Positions 44,101 through 52,599 of a stretch of 64,000 bases of DNA are shown one piece after another. The position numbers were made by a program, and so were the translations under genes. Each line of letters starts with the position of its first letter. Position 1 is the stretch's first letter. The notes under the pieces were generated by a model. That model saw only the letters and a list, made by a program, of their open reading frames with translations. It ran no database searches and had not been told where the DNA came from. The stretch comes from Thermoflexus sp. (GTDB taxonomy: Bacteria > Chloroflexota > Anaerolineae > Aggregatilineales > Aggregatilineaceae), in contig DYGX01000005.1 of NCBI GenBank assembly GCA_020724465.1, positions 1 through 64,000 on the forward strand, in the 5' to 3' direction.

Positions 44101-45144
44101 CTACTTCGCTTTCGTGTAATGCCGATCGCTCTGCTCGCGCAGCCGCGCCGCCGCCTGTTCGGGCGTGATATCGCGCTGGGGCGTGCCGAGCATCTCGTAG
44201 CCGACCATATGCTTTTTGATCGTGGCGCTGCGCAGCAGCGGCGGGTAGAAGTGGGCGTGCAGATGCCAGTACGGATAGTCACCGCCATCGGTGGGTGCCT
44301 GATGAAAGCCCATGCTGTATGGGAACGAGGTGCGGAACAGATTGTCATAGCGCACCGTGATCTGCCGCAGAGCGTCCGCCAGTCCGTCGCGCTCGTCCGC
44401 GCGCAGCGCGGGCAGGCTGCCGGCGGCGCGGTGCGGGATTAGCAGCGTCTCGAACGGCCAGATCGCCCAGAACGGGACGAGCACCGTCCACGTGTCGTTG
44501 GCGTAGAGGATGCGCTCGCCGCGCCGCCGCTCTTCGTCCAGATAGTCGCTGAGCAGGGTGCGCCCGTGCGCGGCGTAGTAGGCGCGCTGGGTGGTATCTT
44601 CCTTGAGCACCTCACGCGGGAGCCGCCCGGTGGCCCAGATCTGCCCGTGCGGGTGCGGGTTGGAGGCGCCCATCATCGCGCCGCGATTCTCGAAGACCTG
44701 CACATAGCCGATGAAATCTCGCCCGCCGAGGTCTTCCGTCTGCTCGGCCCAGGTATCGACCACGGGGCGAATCTCGGCGGGAGTCATCTCGGCCAGGGTC
44801 AGATCGTGGCGCGGGCTGAAGCAGATCACACGGGCGATGCCGCGCTCGCCCTGGATGCGAAAGAGCGGGTGCGAGTCCGGCTCGTCGTCGGGCGTGTCCG
44901 GCAGCAGGGCGGGAAAATCGTTGTCGAAGACGAACGTGCCGGTATAGGGCGGGTTGACCTGGCCGCCCGCGCGCGCGTTGCCGGGGCACAGATAGCAGCC
45001 CGGATCGTACGCCGGGCGGACTTCGGGCGGCAGCTCCTCGACCTGGCCCTGCCAGGGGCGCAGCGCGCGATGGGGCGACACCAGGATCCACTCGTTGGTG
45101 AGCGGGTTCAGCCGCCGGTGCGGGTGCTGGCTGGGATCGAACAC
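44101..45144 (-). CDS. galT: Galactose-1-phosphate uridylyltransferase
   Basis: 347 residues. HIT-superfamily GalT with [20 protein letters not shown] at the start, CYLCPGN, the active-site [12 protein letters not shown] (nucleophilic His of HPH, about 170), and the C-terminal [15 protein letters not shown]. It swaps UMP between UDP-glucose and galactose-1-phosphate. GTG start at 45144 with GAGG seven bases upstream. First gene of a galT-galK(-chrA) run; galE is not in the window. Confidence 0.95.
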   Translation of the reverse strand: MFDPSQHPHRRLNPLTNEWILVSPHRALRPWQGQVEELPPEVRPAYDPGCYLCPGNARAGGQVNPPYTGTFVFDNDFPALLPDTPDDEPDSHPLFRIQGERGIARVICFSPRHDLTLAEMTPAEIRPVVDTWAEQTEDLGGRDFIGYVQVFENRGAMMGASNPHPHGQIWATGRLPREVLKEDTTQRAYYAAHGRTLLSDYLDEERRRGERILYANDTWTVLVPFWAIWPFETLLIPHRAAGSLPALRADERDGLADALRQITVRYDNLFRTSFPYSMGFHQAPTDGGDYPYWHLHAHFYPPLLRSATIKKHMVGYEMLGTPQRDITPEQAAARLREQSDRHYTKAK

Positions 45145-45227
45145 GACTCTACCTCGTCACAACGCAAACGCTCGAACCGTGCCTAGTGTACAGAAGGCCG
45201 GCCATTCGCGCTAAGAATGCGGGTCGA

Positions 45228-45256
45228 TTGCCCCGCGCATGGGCCGCTTCTATAAT
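45228..45256 (+). promoter_or_regulatory. Promoter of the secreted triple-repeat gene
   Basis: TTGCCC (45228-45233), a 17-bp spacer, and TATAAT (45251-45256), 84 bp before the ATG at 45340. Confidence 0.65.
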
Positions 45257-45339
45257 GGCGATGCAGACAAGAGGGACGCACGGACGGCGCGCTGCCGGCG
45301 CGCGGGAGACACTGGCGCCCACAAGGAGGACAAACACCC

Positions 45340-46851
45340 ATGCTCAAGACAATGCGTCTTCTCGTTCTACTGGCGCTGTTTGCCTGGCCGGGCGGCGCGG
45401 CTGCCGCACAGGGCGGCGGCCTGGATCAAACCTATGTGATCGAGTCCGCCGGGATCACGCTTCACTATCCGTCCGGCTGGCAGATCGAGCGCGATCCAGA
45501 GGGCGCTGTGCTCCTGACCACCGGCGAGGTCGACCTGGCGCCGGGCTGGTATTTCCCCGAGCATTTCGACGCGTTGGGCATCACCCCTGGCGACGCGGCC
45601 AGCGCGCTTGAATACAGCTTCTTTCCGACCGATGAAGCTGTGGTGTTCGACCGGGCTTCGGTGCGGCGCGAGGTGGTCGAAGGGCGCGTGCTGACGCTCT
45701 ATAGCTACGATGACCGCGACGAGCAGGGGCCTTACACGGTGGTGATGGCCGCGGTCGAGGCGCCAGACGGCTCGTTTTTTGTGGCCGAGATCTACCCGCT
45801 GCATGGGCTGAGCGTGCCGGACGCGGACCTGTTCGACGCGCTGCGGATTGTGGCCGCGGTGGAGATCGCCTCACTGGACGCGGAGCAAGCCGCGCCGGAT
45901 GAAACGCGGGCGTTCGAGTTCTTCGAAACGCGCATCGTGGTCGATGTGCCGTCGGGCTGGGCCGACTATCTGGACGAAGACGCGTTCCTGACGCTGGAAA
46001 GCGCCGCGACGGTCTTTGAGCCGCGCTGGTACTTTGCCGACGAGCTGCCCGATCTCGGTCTGCCGCCGGGCGATGTGGTCGGCGTGTTGGGAGTCGTCGC
46101 CGGGCGCCTGAGCCTGACCCTGGACCCGGCGCAGGTCGAGATCGAAATCGTGCAGGGGCGCACCCTTTTCAGCGCCGTCTTTACCCGCGAAGACGAGCTG
46201 GGCGCCTACGAAACCCTGCTGGCCGGCGTGGTGCTGGATGACGGGTCGGTCCTGACGGCTTACGTCTACCCGATTGAAGAGGCCGTGCTCAACGAGCGGG
46301 ATGCCGCGCTGGGCATTCTCGCGTCGGCGCGCATTGCCCCGCCGGTGTTCACCCCACCCGATGCCCCGCTGGATGTAGACTTCACGTTTGAGGGCGACGG
46401 TGTGCGCTTCGCCTACCCGTCCGCCTGGTCAATCGCAGACGATGACGGCTTCATCTACCTGTACAGCGACGTCACCTATCTCGACCCCTACTACACGCTG
46501 GCGGACGATCTGGCTGCGGACGGGATCGCGCCCGACGATCTGGCGGGCGGGCTGGAGTCGTTGTGGCGCTCGCTGTACGAGGACGAAGGGCTGCTGTTTG
46601 ACCCGTCGGCAGTCGAGCAGACTACCGTCGAAGGGCGCGCGCTGGCCGTCTACCGCTTTGAGCATCCCGACGACACGGGCACGCACGAACACTGGATGAC
46701 CGCCGTCCGGCTGGATGACGGATCGCAGTTCTACGCCGACGCCTACCCGCGCGATGGGGACACGCTTGAGGAACCCGAGCTGGCCCTGCGCATTACCGCC
46801 AGCGCCCAGATCAAGATCAGCGTTCCGGCGGCGCGGCGCTCACTGGCCTAG
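45340..46851 (+). CDS. Secreted protein with three PsbP-like repeats
   Basis: 503 residues. A signal peptide (about 1-23, ending AAAAQ) precedes three similar domains of about 150-160 residues, each opening with a hydrophobic-PSGW motif: ITLHYPSGWQI (about 39), IVVDVPSGWADY (about 201), VRFAYPSAWSI (about 354). Each ends with a strand containing AEIYP, AYVYP or ADAYP. This looks like a PsbP/DUF1795-type fold repeated in tandem. Function unknown, exported. AAGGAGG precedes the ATG at 45340. Confidence 0.75.
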   Translation: MLKTMRLLVLLALFAWPGGAAAAQGGGLDQTYVIESAGITLHYPSGWQIERDPEGAVLLTTGEVDLAPGWYFPEHFDALGITPGDAASALEYSFFPTDEAVVFDRASVRREVVEGRVLTLYSYDDRDEQGPYTVVMAAVEAPDGSFFVAEIYPLHGLSVPDADLFDALRIVAAVEIASLDAEQAAPDETRAFEFFETRIVVDVPSGWADYLDEDAFLTLESAATVFEPRWYFADELPDLGLPPGDVVGVLGVVAGRLSLTLDPAQVEIEIVQGRTLFSAVFTREDELGAYETLLAGVVLDDGSVLTAYVYPIEEAVLNERDAALGILASARIAPPVFTPPDAPLDVDFTFEGDGVRFAYPSAWSIADDDGFIYLYSDVTYLDPYYTLADDLAADGIAPDDLAGGLESLWRSLYEDEGLLFDPSAVEQTTVEGRALAVYRFEHPDDTGTHEHWMTAVRLDDGSQFYADAYPRDGDTLEEPELALRITASAQIKISVPAARRSLA

Positions 46852-46861
46852 AGGTTATTTT

Positions 46862-46923
46862 CCCTCACCCCCGGTCCCTCTCCCGAAACGCAGCGCACCG
46901 GGAGAGCGATTTAGGGTGACGGG
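46862..46923 (+). repeat. Dispersed CCCTCACCC repeat, copy 2 (short)
   Basis: Begins CCCTCACCCCCGG, contains the 8-bp arms CTCTCCCG/CGGGAGAG, and ends GGGTGACGGG. It is a shorter relative of the elements at 31986 and 60894. Confidence 0.6.
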
Positions 46924-46959
46924 ATTCGGGCAGCCCCGTGCAGCCGGAGCTGCCCGAAT
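46924..46959. terminator. Hairpin between convergent genes
   Basis: A perfect 11-bp inverted repeat (ATTCGGGCAGC 46924-46934, GCTGCCCGAAT 46949-46959) with a 14-nt loop, between the 3' ends of genes on opposite strands. No T-run. Confidence 0.5.
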
Positions 46960-46991
46960 TCGATCGGCGCAGTGGCACGCGGCTATCCGGC

Positions 46992-49874
46992 TTAGCCAAT
47001 CGGCTCCAGCCAGTAGACGGCCCCCTCACCTTCCGGCGTCCAGCCGAGCGCGCCGTTGTAGTTGACCTGCCACCAGATGCGGCCATCGTTGCCGCACTGC
47101 GGCCCGCTGACCACAGTGAACTCCGCGCCGCCGGGGATATAGGTGATGATCGTGCTGCCGGGGCCCGTCGCGGGCTGAGTGCGCAGCGCGTTCGGATCGC
47201 CTGGCGTCACGCGCGCCCGGATGCCCGGCACCAGACGGGTGATCTGGCCGGAGCTGCACATGAAGGGCGACACCCAGTAATCCGGGTTCTGGCCCTCGGC
47301 GGTCCAGCCGACCATCCCGGCATAGTTGACGCGCCACCAGTAGCGGCCTTCCGGCCCGCAGACCGGCCCTTCCAGCACGCGGAAGAACCCGCCGCCCGGG
47401 ATCTGCCCGACGACGTCGCTCCCCTCGCCGGGGCGTGGCTGCGAGCGCAGCACGTTCGACGGGCCGGGCAGCACGAAGCCCGCGGCGCCAACTTGCAGGC
47501 GCGGCGCCAGCGTGCAGGCCACCGGCGGCGGCGGGGGATTGCCGGGCAATGGTTCGAGCCAGTAGGTCGCGCCTTCGCCTTCCGGCGTCCACCCAACCAG
47601 CCCGGAGTAGTCCACGCGGAACCAGTAGCGCCCGTCCGGGCCGCACACCGGCCCTTCCAACACGCGGAAGGCTCCGAAGGCCGGGATGTAGCCGATCACT
47701 GCGCTGCCAGGGCCGGTAGCCGGCTGGGTCCGCACCGCGTTGGATTCACCCGGTGTGACGCGGCCCTGATCGCCGGGGCGCAGGCGCGGCGTGAGCGTAC
47801 AGGTGACGGGCGGTGCTGGCAGGCCCGCATACGGCTCCAGCCAGTAGGTGCTGCCGGAGCCTTCAGCGGTCCAGCCGATCAAGCCGTTATAGTTGACGCG
47901 CCACCACGACCACCCCTCGGGTCCGCACTGCGGCCCGCTGAGGACGACGAAGATTCCGCCGCCGGGGATCTGGCCAATGGCGCTGCTGTTGGCGGCAGGC
48001 ATCACGCGCAGCGTGTTCGGCTCGCCCGGTGTAACACGGCCCAGGATGCCGGTTGTCAGGCGGGGCAGCGGGCTGTTGGCACACACGAAGGGCGCGATCC
48101 AGTAGGCGTTGCCCTCGCCCTCGGCGGTCCAACCGGTCATGCCCGCGTAGGAAACCTGCCACCAGTAGCGCCCGTCCGGCCCGCACTGCGGCCCGCCGAC
48201 CACGGTGAAGAACGCGCCGCCGGGAATGCGCCCCAGGATCGGGCTGTCGGGGCCGGGGCGCGGCTGGGCGCGCAGCAGGTTCGGCAGGCCGGGCAGGACA
48301 TACCCCGGCGCGCCCACCTGCAAGCGCGGCGCGAGCGTGCACTGCACCGGCTGGAAGTTGTACGGCTGCAGCCAGTAGATCCCGCCCTGGCCTTCCGGCG
48401 TCCACCCGATCAGGCCGCTGTAGTTGACCAGCCACCAGAAGCGCCCTTCGGGGTCGCAGACCGGCCCATCCTGCACGGTGAACACGCCGTTGCCGGGGAT
48501 CTGGCCCAGAATCCGGCTGTCTGGGCCGCGCCGGGGCAGGCTGCGCACGACGTTCGGCAGGCCGGGTGTCACCTGGCCGAGGCTGCCGACCTGCAGGCGC
48601 GGGGCCGGCTGGCAGAAGGGCGCGCCGGCTCCGGCGGCTGCCTGGGGAGCGCCCGCGTCCAGCTCGAACAGCACTTCGGCGCCGGTCTCGCCCGCGGGCA
48701 CCTGCCAGACCATCGTGCCCCACAGCACAGCCGCTTCGGACGGAGCATTGAGGTCTTCTGTGCCGGGAACCGGCTCGATGGCGCCGTTGCGCCAGATCTG
48801 CACCCGCTCGCCCACATGGGCGACCGACAGCCCATCCGGCGAGATGGCGACGATCGCCGCGCGCGGGTCACCGGTGGTGTCCAACGCCTGCGAGCTTTGG
48901 CGGTCGGGCGCCAGCAAGAACCAGATCGCGCGTTGGTCGCTTTCCGGGTCGTTGTTCGGAGCCAGCGCCAGCGCCGCGGACACCTCGCCCGCCGACGCAC
49001 TGACCAACTGCGGCGGCGAAAGCATATCCTGCTGCTCGCCGGTCAGGGGATCGAGCAGGAACTGCTTGCCCGACGGGTACAGCAGCCCGATGTACTCGTG
49101 TCCCTCGTACACCATCCAGGCGTGCAACAGGCTGAATTCGGTGCTGGAGCTGCCGATCACATATGAGGCCAGTTGCGCCCCGGCCGGGTCGAACAGCGTC
49201 AGGCGCTCTTCGAACTCGCCGCTTTCGGGGTTGATCGCGCCAGGGTTATGCACGCTGATACCCACCTGGCCCCACTGCACTTCGTGCAGCGGGACGTTCC
49301 CGGCGTCGGCATAGGGGCCCGGCAGATTATCGGCGATGACGGTTGAGGTGTTGGCGGTCAGGTCGTGCACAACCAGCCGATACGTCAGATCGGCGGCGTT
49401 GACCTCGCTCCACGCCAGGCGCGTCCCATCCGGCGACCAGGCCGGTTTGCCGCGCATGATCGCGTTCTGCCACGCGCCGTCAGCGCCCAGGGCGGCGCCC
49501 GCAGGCTGCTCGGCGATGGTGCGCGACTGGCCGGTGGCCAGATCGAGCACGGCGATATTGCTGGGGATCACGCCCCCGACGGGCTGGCCCTGGGTCACGG
49601 CATCCACCGCCACGCTCGCCCAGGCGTTGTAGGCCACGCGCCCACCCCCCGGCGCGAGCGCGGGCTGGGTGATATAGCCCCAGGTAGTGAGCTGGGCCGG
49701 CGCGGGGCTGCCCAGCGTCCAGGACCACAGATCGCCGTTCTTGAGGATGATCAGCGGCTCGCCCGATGGCTGCGCTGCCGCCGGACGGGGCGCGTCGTTT
49801 CCGGGCGCCAGCAAGCTCACGACCAGCAGCGTGAGGGTGAGCGTCAGAGTAATCCACGGTCTTGCGCGCTGCAT
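46992..49874 (-). CDS. Large secreted propeller protein with six SH3b repeats
   Basis: 960 residues. A signal peptide (about 1-35) is followed by a WD40/TolB-like propeller (about 40-410: PAWSPDGTRLAWSEV, AISPDGLSVAHVGE). Six SH3b repeats of about 85-92 residues run to the C-terminus, each beginning Cys..PRL.xG..G.V.PG..N and containing GQIPG..F.V..GPxCGxxGRYWW.V.Y.G..GWT.EG. Repeats 2 and 5 are especially alike. Wall or glycan binding is typical of SH3b modules. AAAGGAC lies upstream of the ATG at 49874. Confidence 0.85.
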   Translation of the reverse strand: MQRARPWITLTLTLTLLVVSLLAPGNDAPRPAAAQPSGEPLIILKNGDLWSWTLGSPAPAQLTTWGYITQPALAPGGGRVAYNAWASVAVDAVTQGQPVGGVIPSNIAVLDLATGQSRTIAEQPAGAALGADGAWQNAIMRGKPAWSPDGTRLAWSEVNAADLTYRLVVHDLTANTSTVIADNLPGPYADAGNVPLHEVQWGQVGISVHNPGAINPESGEFEERLTLFDPAGAQLASYVIGSSSTEFSLLHAWMVYEGHEYIGLLYPSGKQFLLDPLTGEQQDMLSPPQLVSASAGEVSAALALAPNNDPESDQRAIWFLLAPDRQSSQALDTTGDPRAAIVAISPDGLSVAHVGERVQIWRNGAIEPVPGTEDLNAPSEAAVLWGTMVWQVPAGETGAEVLFELDAGAPQAAAGAGAPFCQPAPRLQVGSLGQVTPGLPNVVRSLPRRGPDSRILGQIPGNGVFTVQDGPVCDPEGRFWWLVNYSGLIGWTPEGQGGIYWLQPYNFQPVQCTLAPRLQVGAPGYVLPGLPNLLRAQPRPGPDSPILGRIPGGAFFTVVGGPQCGPDGRYWWQVSYAGMTGWTAEGEGNAYWIAPFVCANSPLPRLTTGILGRVTPGEPNTLRVMPAANSSAIGQIPGGGIFVVLSGPQCGPEGWSWWRVNYNGLIGWTAEGSGSTYWLEPYAGLPAPPVTCTLTPRLRPGDQGRVTPGESNAVRTQPATGPGSAVIGYIPAFGAFRVLEGPVCGPDGRYWFRVDYSGLVGWTPEGEGATYWLEPLPGNPPPPPVACTLAPRLQVGAAGFVLPGPSNVLRSQPRPGEGSDVVGQIPGGGFFRVLEGPVCGPEGRYWWRVNYAGMVGWTAEGQNPDYWVSPFMCSSGQITRLVPGIRARVTPGDPNALRTQPATGPGSTIITYIPGGAEFTVVSGPQCGNDGRIWWQVNYNGALGWTPEGEGAVYWLEPIG

Positions 49875-50161
49875 GTCCGCACGTCCTTTCGGTAGCAGAA
49901 GACTTGTCTCTGCAGATGTCGGTTGACTCTTCTCATCATACGGACGTTTGTCGTGCTGTTTTGGCCTGCTTCCAGGTCATTACTCTGCGCTCAGCCTCCC
50001 ATCTCCCCACCGGACGGCGCGATCGGATTCGACCAGGTGACCTATGCCAAAACCCGTCACGTGCTTCATGTGCCGGGCCGATGAAATTCGTAAACTGGAC
50101 CACAATGATTATGGAGCAGGCAACCCGGTGCGCAACTTCTGGCTGCCGGTGGAGGAACGTG
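49875..50161. other. Divergent gap
   Basis: Contains TATGAT on the minus strand (49935-49940), a candidate -10 for the SH3b protein, and TTGACT on the plus strand near 49923. A short open frame at 50044-50235 is probably not a gene. No other structure is seen. Confidence 0.35.
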
Positions 50162-50536
50162 ATGCCCTGGAGCAAGTCGAACTATCCCGCATCGATGAAG
50201 AACATGCCCGCTGCGACCCGCAACAAGGCGATTGAGATCGCCAACTCGCTGCTGGAAGAAGGGTACGACGAAGGGCGCGCCATCGCGATCGCGCAGAGCC
50301 AGGCGCGCGAGTGGGCGCGCAACCATGGCGAGGCCGGGCATGCCGACCGCGTGCATGTCGAGCCGCACGCGCGCGGGTGGGCAGTCCGCAGCGAAGACGC
50401 GCAGCGCCCTGCCCGGGTATACGACCGCAAGGAAGATGCTGTGGCACGCGCGCGGGCGATGGCGCAGCGGCGCAAGGGCCGCCTGGTCGTGCATAAGACG
50501 GATGGCTCGGTCCAGGATAAGCGCGACTACGCCTAA
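50162..50536 (+). CDS. DUF2188 family protein
   Basis: 124 residues. The start MPWSKSNYPASMKNMPAATR and NKAIEIANSLLEEGYDEGRA form a helical ChaB-like segment, followed by a DUF2188 beta unit (VEPHARGWAVRSEDAQRPAR...GRLVVHKTDGSVQDKRDY). The combination is a known small bacterial family of unknown function, often near stress genes. The ATG at 50162 has GGAGG six bases upstream. The CsbD-like gene follows 93 bp later. Confidence 0.8.
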   Translation: MPWSKSNYPASMKNMPAATRNKAIEIANSLLEEGYDEGRAIAIAQSQAREWARNHGEAGHADRVHVEPHARGWAVRSEDAQRPARVYDRKEDAVARARAMAQRRKGRLVVHKTDGSVQDKRDYA

Positions 50537-50578
50537 ACCGTGGACGACGAGGCCGGCACCAGCCGGCAGGGTTCGAGC

Positions 50579-50610
50579 AGTGTATTGTCAGTGAAGTGTA
50601 TTGTCAGCGA
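50579..50610 (+). repeat. 16-bp tandem repeat before the CsbD-like gene
   Basis: AGTGTATTGTCAGTGA (50579-50594) followed directly by AGTGTATTGTCAGCGA (50595-50610), one mismatch. It lies just before the ribosome binding site AAAGGAG. Confidence 0.7.
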
Positions 50611-50629
50611 GATAAAGGAGACAAATGCA

Positions 50630-50842
50630 ATGGCCGATCCGATTTGGGACAAGATTGAAGGCAACTGGAAGCAGTTTCAGGGCGAGGTCCAGCGCCGCTG
50701 GGGCCGTCTGACCGATGACGACATGAAGGAAATCCAGGGGCGCCGCCAGATTCTCGAGGGGAAACTTCAGGAGCGCTACGGCAAGGCGCGCGAAGAAATC
50801 AACCGCGAGATCGACGAGTGGGCCAATGAGCTGAGGGTTTAA
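50630..50842 (+). CDS. CsbD-like stress protein
   Basis: 70 residues, highly charged and helical. IWDKIEGNWKQFQGEVQRRW followed by GRLTDDDMKEIQGRRQILEG, KLQERYGKAREE and IDEWA matches the CsbD family (YjbJ in E. coli), abundant stress-induced proteins of unknown mechanism. The ATG at 50630 has AAAGGAG about ten bases upstream. A terminator hairpin follows. Confidence 0.92.
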   Translation: MADPIWDKIEGNWKQFQGEVQRRWGRLTDDDMKEIQGRRQILEGKLQERYGKAREEINREIDEWANELRV

Positions 50843-50895
50843 CCGGATTCCGCCGGTCTAGCCACCTGAATCACCTGAAATCACCTGTAACGCAC

Positions 50896-50923
50896 AACAG
50901 CCCCTGGCACGCCGGGGGCTGTT
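50896..50923 (+). terminator. Terminator hairpin after the CsbD-like gene
   Basis: A 9-bp stem (AACAGCCCC 50896-50904, GGGGCTGTT 50915-50923), 53 bp after the stop. The following T-run is poor. Confidence 0.6.
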
Positions 50924-50946
50924 GGCCTGTGTGCCGGGCGCGCTTT

Positions 50947-51056
50947 GCTGAAATTGTGACGCACGTGACGGGAGAGGCGAAGCTGGATTGCGTCGTAGGG
51001 GCGATGCTGGCATCGCCCGCTGCCCCACCACCGCGCGTTTGATCCCCTATTTCAGC
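50947..51056. repeat. 110-bp element bounded by 8-bp inverted repeats
   Basis: GCTGAAAT (50947-50954) and ATTTCAGC (51049-51056) are perfect inverted ends. Inside is a perfect 8-bp hairpin GGGCGATG/CATCGCCC (50999-51018). It resembles a miniature mobile or REP-like element; no transposase is present and no second copy was seen. Confidence 0.4.
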
Positions 51057-51135
51057 ATGGGCCGAGCAAGCCCGGCTCCCTGCCGCGTGGCGCCGGGATT
51101 GCCCCCGGTCCGGGCTGCAAAGTGCATCACAGCGT

Positions 51136-52230
51136 CTAGCCGGCTTCCAGGATCAGGGGCCGCGTGACGATATTGCCCCCGACGCTGACATCCCGCGACG
51201 GCCAGCCATACATGGCGGTCAGCACTTCGGGCATCTGCCCCGCCGGGCGGACCAGCACGGAATCTTCGCTCTTGGTGCCGGAGATCGACGGGTTCCAGGC
51301 GCAGACCATGCCTTCCTCAAGCGTGAACGTCTCGCCGGGTGTGGCAAGGACTTCGCGCGGGGTATAGCCCGCCACGCCGCCCTGGTGATGGAACTGCCAC
51401 TCGCCGTCGAACCCAACGCGCGCGTAGGCTTCCTGCGCGACGCGGAAGATATCTGCCAGGGTCGCGCCGGGCTGCGAGGCAGCGATCATGGCGGCGTCGA
51501 CATAGGCGCAGGCGTCCATTTTGCGACGCAGCTCACCGGGCAGCGGTCCAAAGTGCACCAGCCGCGTCAGCGAACAGACCAGCCCGTGCTGGCGCCCGCA
51601 GAGCACCAGCATGGCGTAGCGGTCGATGATCCGGTTGGTGGGCAGGGGATGCCGCACGGTGTACACGCGCTCATCCGCAGCGACCAGCACGACGGTTGGG
51701 GTAATATTGAAGCGGCGCGTCTCGTAGCACAGCGCCGCGGCAGCTTCCGTTTCGCTGGTGCCGGGCGTCAGACGGTTCGCCGCGCGCTGCATCGCCTCGG
51801 CGCAGTTGACCGCCAGCGTCCTGAAGCGATCCTGTTCGGCGGGCAGCAGCCGCGCGCGCAGACGGGTGAGCGCGTTGCTCAGATCGCGCGCGTCGGGCCG
51901 TGGAAAATCCACCCCCAGCACGGCGCCGGCCGGGCGCTCGGTGGGCGCGTGCCAGGGGTCGATGCGGAGCGTGAAGCCGCGCGTGTCCAGGCGGTCTTCG
52001 GCGCGCAGCCGGGGCGCCTCGATCGTGGTCGTCCACAGCTCGCAGCGGTCCTGGGTGACGACCACACTCGCCGCGCCGAAGGGAGACGCGGTATCGATGG
52101 CGACCTCGGCGCCGCCTGTGATCCAGCTTACGTTCTCCACGCGGCGCAACCACAGCGTGTCGACGCCCTGCTCTTCCATCAGGGCGCGCAGGCGGGCCAG
52201 CTTGGTCTCGAATTCGAGAGAGCTAATCAT
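51136..52230 (-). CDS. M24-family creatinase/aminopeptidase-like protein lacking metal ligands
   Basis: 364 residues. The N-terminal creatinase-like domain (1-130) and the C-terminal pita-bread fold resemble Xaa-Pro aminopeptidases, but of the usual five metal ligands (D, D, H, E, E) the first two positions read Cys and Ser (LVLCGRQHGLVCSLTRLVHF) and the penultimate Glu is Asn (CAWNPSISGTKSED); HHQGGVAGY and the last Glu remain. It is probably not a metallopeptidase; binding or metal-free creatinase-like chemistry is possible. The ATG at 52230 has GGAGGAA about ten bases upstream. Divergent from groEL. Confidence 0.8.
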   Translation of the reverse strand: MISSLEFETKLARLRALMEEQGVDTLWLRRVENVSWITGGAEVAIDTASPFGAASVVVTQDRCELWTTTIEAPRLRAEDRLDTRGFTLRIDPWHAPTERPAGAVLGVDFPRPDARDLSNALTRLRARLLPAEQDRFRTLAVNCAEAMQRAANRLTPGTSETEAAAALCYETRRFNITPTVVLVAADERVYTVRHPLPTNRIIDRYAMLVLCGRQHGLVCSLTRLVHFGPLPGELRRKMDACAYVDAAMIAASQPGATLADIFRVAQEAYARVGFDGEWQFHHQGGVAGYTPREVLATPGETFTLEEGMVCAWNPSISGTKSEDSVLVRPAGQMPEVLTAMYGWPSRDVSVGGNIVTRPLILEAG

Positions 52231-52345
52231 GTGAATTACTTCCTCCACCCCATCAAAGTGTATTGGATGCTTTCAGCCAACATACGTAATTCTGCACTAG
52301 GACGCTATCTTCTCGCAACCGGCCCGGAACCCTAGCAGAGTCCCC

Positions 52346-52373
52346 TTGACAGTGCTAATTTTGCGCTTAGAAT
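52346..52373 (+). promoter_or_regulatory. groEL promoter
   Basis: Perfect -35 TTGACA (52346-52351), a 16-bp spacer, and TAGAAT (52368-52373). Confidence 0.85.
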
Positions 52374-52399
52374 TAGCAATCGCCCTGGGAGACTGCTAA
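52373..52399 (+). promoter_or_regulatory. CIRCE operator (HrcA binding site)
   Basis: TTAGCAATC (52373-52381), nine bases, and GACTGCTAA (52391-52399). The consensus is TTAGCACTC-N9-GAGTGCTAA; each half has one mismatch and the spacer is exact. An extra half-site GTGCTAA lies at 52352-52358, inside the promoter spacer. Confidence 0.9.
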
Positions 52400-52599
52400 T
52401 CTTGCAGACTTCTGATGCGGTTTATATGTGTTTCTTACACAACTGGGGTAATGATCAAAACGTGCGCTGTGAGCCTCACCTCGGGGCCGCACGGTGCGCA
52501 AAGTGCCCCACCTGTCCGCACGCACCGGACGGTTGTCTGACGGTGTTAACCATCGCAAATGCGAGCGACCAGTTACACAGCAGAGGAGTAAATTGACCC

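Larger units (their letters stand above)
52231..52599 (+). other. groEL upstream region
   Basis: A 369-bp divergent gap. It contains the groEL promoter and CIRCE element (52346-52399) and then a leader of about 220 nt without a gene. No groES is present. Confidence 0.6.

Noticed and set aside
50044-50235. 63-codon frame with a CxxC motif before the DUF2188 gene
   Set aside because: It overlaps the DUF2188 coding region by 74 bases, its 3' part is a shadow frame, and the CxxC alone is weak support.
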